Source: Lachnospiraceae bacterium (GTDB lineage: Bacteria; Bacillota; Clostridia; Lachnospirales; Lachnospiraceae). Taken from it: a DNA stretch of 6,306 nt. The notes beneath the pieces were generated by a model that saw nothing but the letters and a program-made list of their open reading frames with translations, was not told the origin of the DNA and made no database searches. Of the stretch, positions 5,559 to 6,306 are shown piece after piece; within the stretch, counting starts at the first letter, position 1; the number at the start of each line of letters is the position of its first letter. Where the stretch lies: contig JAILPU010000144.1 of assembly GCA_024699395.1 (NCBI GenBank), positions 1-6,306 of the forward strand. The letters run 5' to 3'. The position numbers and the translations under genes are program-made.

Positions 5559-6306
5559 ATGGAAAAGAATTCTAAGATTTTTGTGGCAGGACACAAAGGC
5601 CTGGTGGGCAGTGCCATCGTAAGGGAACTGCAAAAGCAGGGCTATACAAATATAATAACCAAAAGCCACGAAGAGCTGGATCTGTGCAGGCAGGACCAGG
5701 TCGAGGAGTTCTTTGCGTGCGAAAAACCGGAATATGTTTTTCTGGCTGCAGCCAAGGTGGGCGGAATAATGGCCAACTCCGAGGCCCTTGCGGACTTTAT
5801 GTACTCCAACATGATTTTGGAGATGAACGTTATTCACTCCGCATGGAAAAACAATTGTAAAAAGCTGGAATTCTTGGGCAGTTCCTGTATTTATCCCAGA
5901 ATGGCTCCCCAACCCATCAAAGAGAGCTATCTTCTCACAGGAGAACTGGAAAAAACCAACGAAGCTTACGCTCTTGCCAAGATTTCCGGTCTCAAGTATT
6001 GTGAATTCCTTAATAAGCAGTACCACACGGATTATATATCGGTTATGCCCACCAATCTCTACGGGCCCAACGATAATTATCACCCCACCCACTCCCATGT
6101 GCTTCCCGCTCTTATAAGGCGTTTCCACGAAGCAAAAGTTCAGGGGCTGGATTCCGTAACATGCTGGGGCGACGGTTCGGTTTTGAGAGAATTCATGTAT
6201 GTTGACGATCTGGCAAATCTTTGTGTTTTCCTAATGAACAACTACTCAGGAGACGAAACGGTAAATGCCGGAACCGGAAAAGAGCTCTCAGTCAAAGAAC
6301 TGGCAG
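5559..6306 (+). CDS. fcl: GDP-L-fucose synthase, cut by right window edge
   Basis: This cytoplasmic short-chain dehydrogenase/reductase epimerises and reduces GDP-4-keto-6-deoxy-D-mannose to GDP-L-fucose using NADPH. It supplies fucose for surface polysaccharide or glycoconjugates. The 249 visible codons cover most of a family of about 310-320 residues. The NADP-binding motif is GHKGLVGS (11-18). Aligned with E. coli GDP-fucose synthase (WcaG/Fcl), the active-site residues are present: S108 and C110 in GSSCIYP, Y137 and K141 in YALAK, and H180 in [22 protein letters not shown] and [10 protein letters not shown] are further hallmarks. No break is seen. It is the first gene of a plus-strand unit; the partner GDP-mannose 4,6-dehydratase (gmd) is not upstream and may lie to the right. 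Confidence 0.96.
   Translation, partial: MEKNSKIFVAGHKGLVGSAIVRELQKQGYTNIITKSHEELDLCRQDQVEEFFACEKPEYVFLAAAKVGGIMANSEALADFMYSNMILEMNVIHSAWKNNCKKLEFLGSSCIYPRMAPQPIKESYLLTGELEKTNEAYALAKISGLKYCEFLNKQYHTDYISVMPTNLYGPNDNYHPTHSHVLPALIRRFHEAKVQGLDSVTCWGDGSVLREFMYVDDLANLCVFLMNNYSGDETVNAGTGKELSVKELA

Noticed and set aside
5538..6128. 196-codon open frame on the minus strand
   Set aside because: It is antisense to the GDP-fucose synthase gene, which has intact motifs throughout; the frame has no family resemblance and lacks a ribosome binding site.

Overview
This window looks like core chromosome from a low-GC, anaerobic Gram-positive bacterium. I place it in the Clostridia, most likely the Lachnospiraceae (a Butyrivibrio/Roseburia-like lineage). 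The basis is the LepA and S20 sequence style, the rpsT/lepA neighbourhood, a multi-pass EAL protein, a short DtxR-type regulator and sigma-A-like promoters. Genus is not resolvable from this sequence.

Layout. Positions 1-5439 carry minus-strand genes, read right to left. They are an exported transglutaminase-like protein (3805-5439), a short DtxR/MntR-family metal-dependent repressor (3339-3710), ribosomal protein S20 (rpsT, 2929-3192), a seven-helix membrane protein with a degenerate GGDEF and an apparently active EAL c-di-GMP phosphodiesterase domain (736-2697), and the first 252 codons of elongation factor 4 (lepA, 758 to beyond the left edge). From 5559 to the right edge a plus-strand gene, divergent from the rest, encodes GDP-L-fucose synthase (249 codons, cut by the edge).

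Transcription units. rpsT has a near-consensus promoter (TTGACA, 17 bp, TATACT), a leader of about 90 nt with a stem-loop near its 5' end, a TTG start behind a strong Shine-Dalgarno, and a strong intrinsic terminator. The EAL gene begins after that terminator and overlaps lepA by 23 nt, so those two are almost certainly co-transcribed and perhaps translationally coupled. The DtxR-like gene has an extended -10 promoter. The transglutaminase and GDP-fucose synthase genes have back-to-back promoters in 5448-5526, and the transglutaminase promoter sits so close to its ATG that the mRNA may be leaderless.

How the genes relate. rpsT and lepA are translation genes. In Bacillus subtilis the sporulation genes gpr and spoIIP lie between them; here that slot holds the c-di-GMP phosphodiesterase. 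The transglutaminase-like protein and GDP-fucose synthase both point to the cell surface, but no direct functional link is visible. I see no mobile element, CRISPR array, tRNA or rRNA, and no clearly new multi-gene system. The most unusual items are the EAL-lepA arrangement, the rpsT leader, the possibly leaderless transglutaminase mRNA, and that protein's unassigned C-terminal region.
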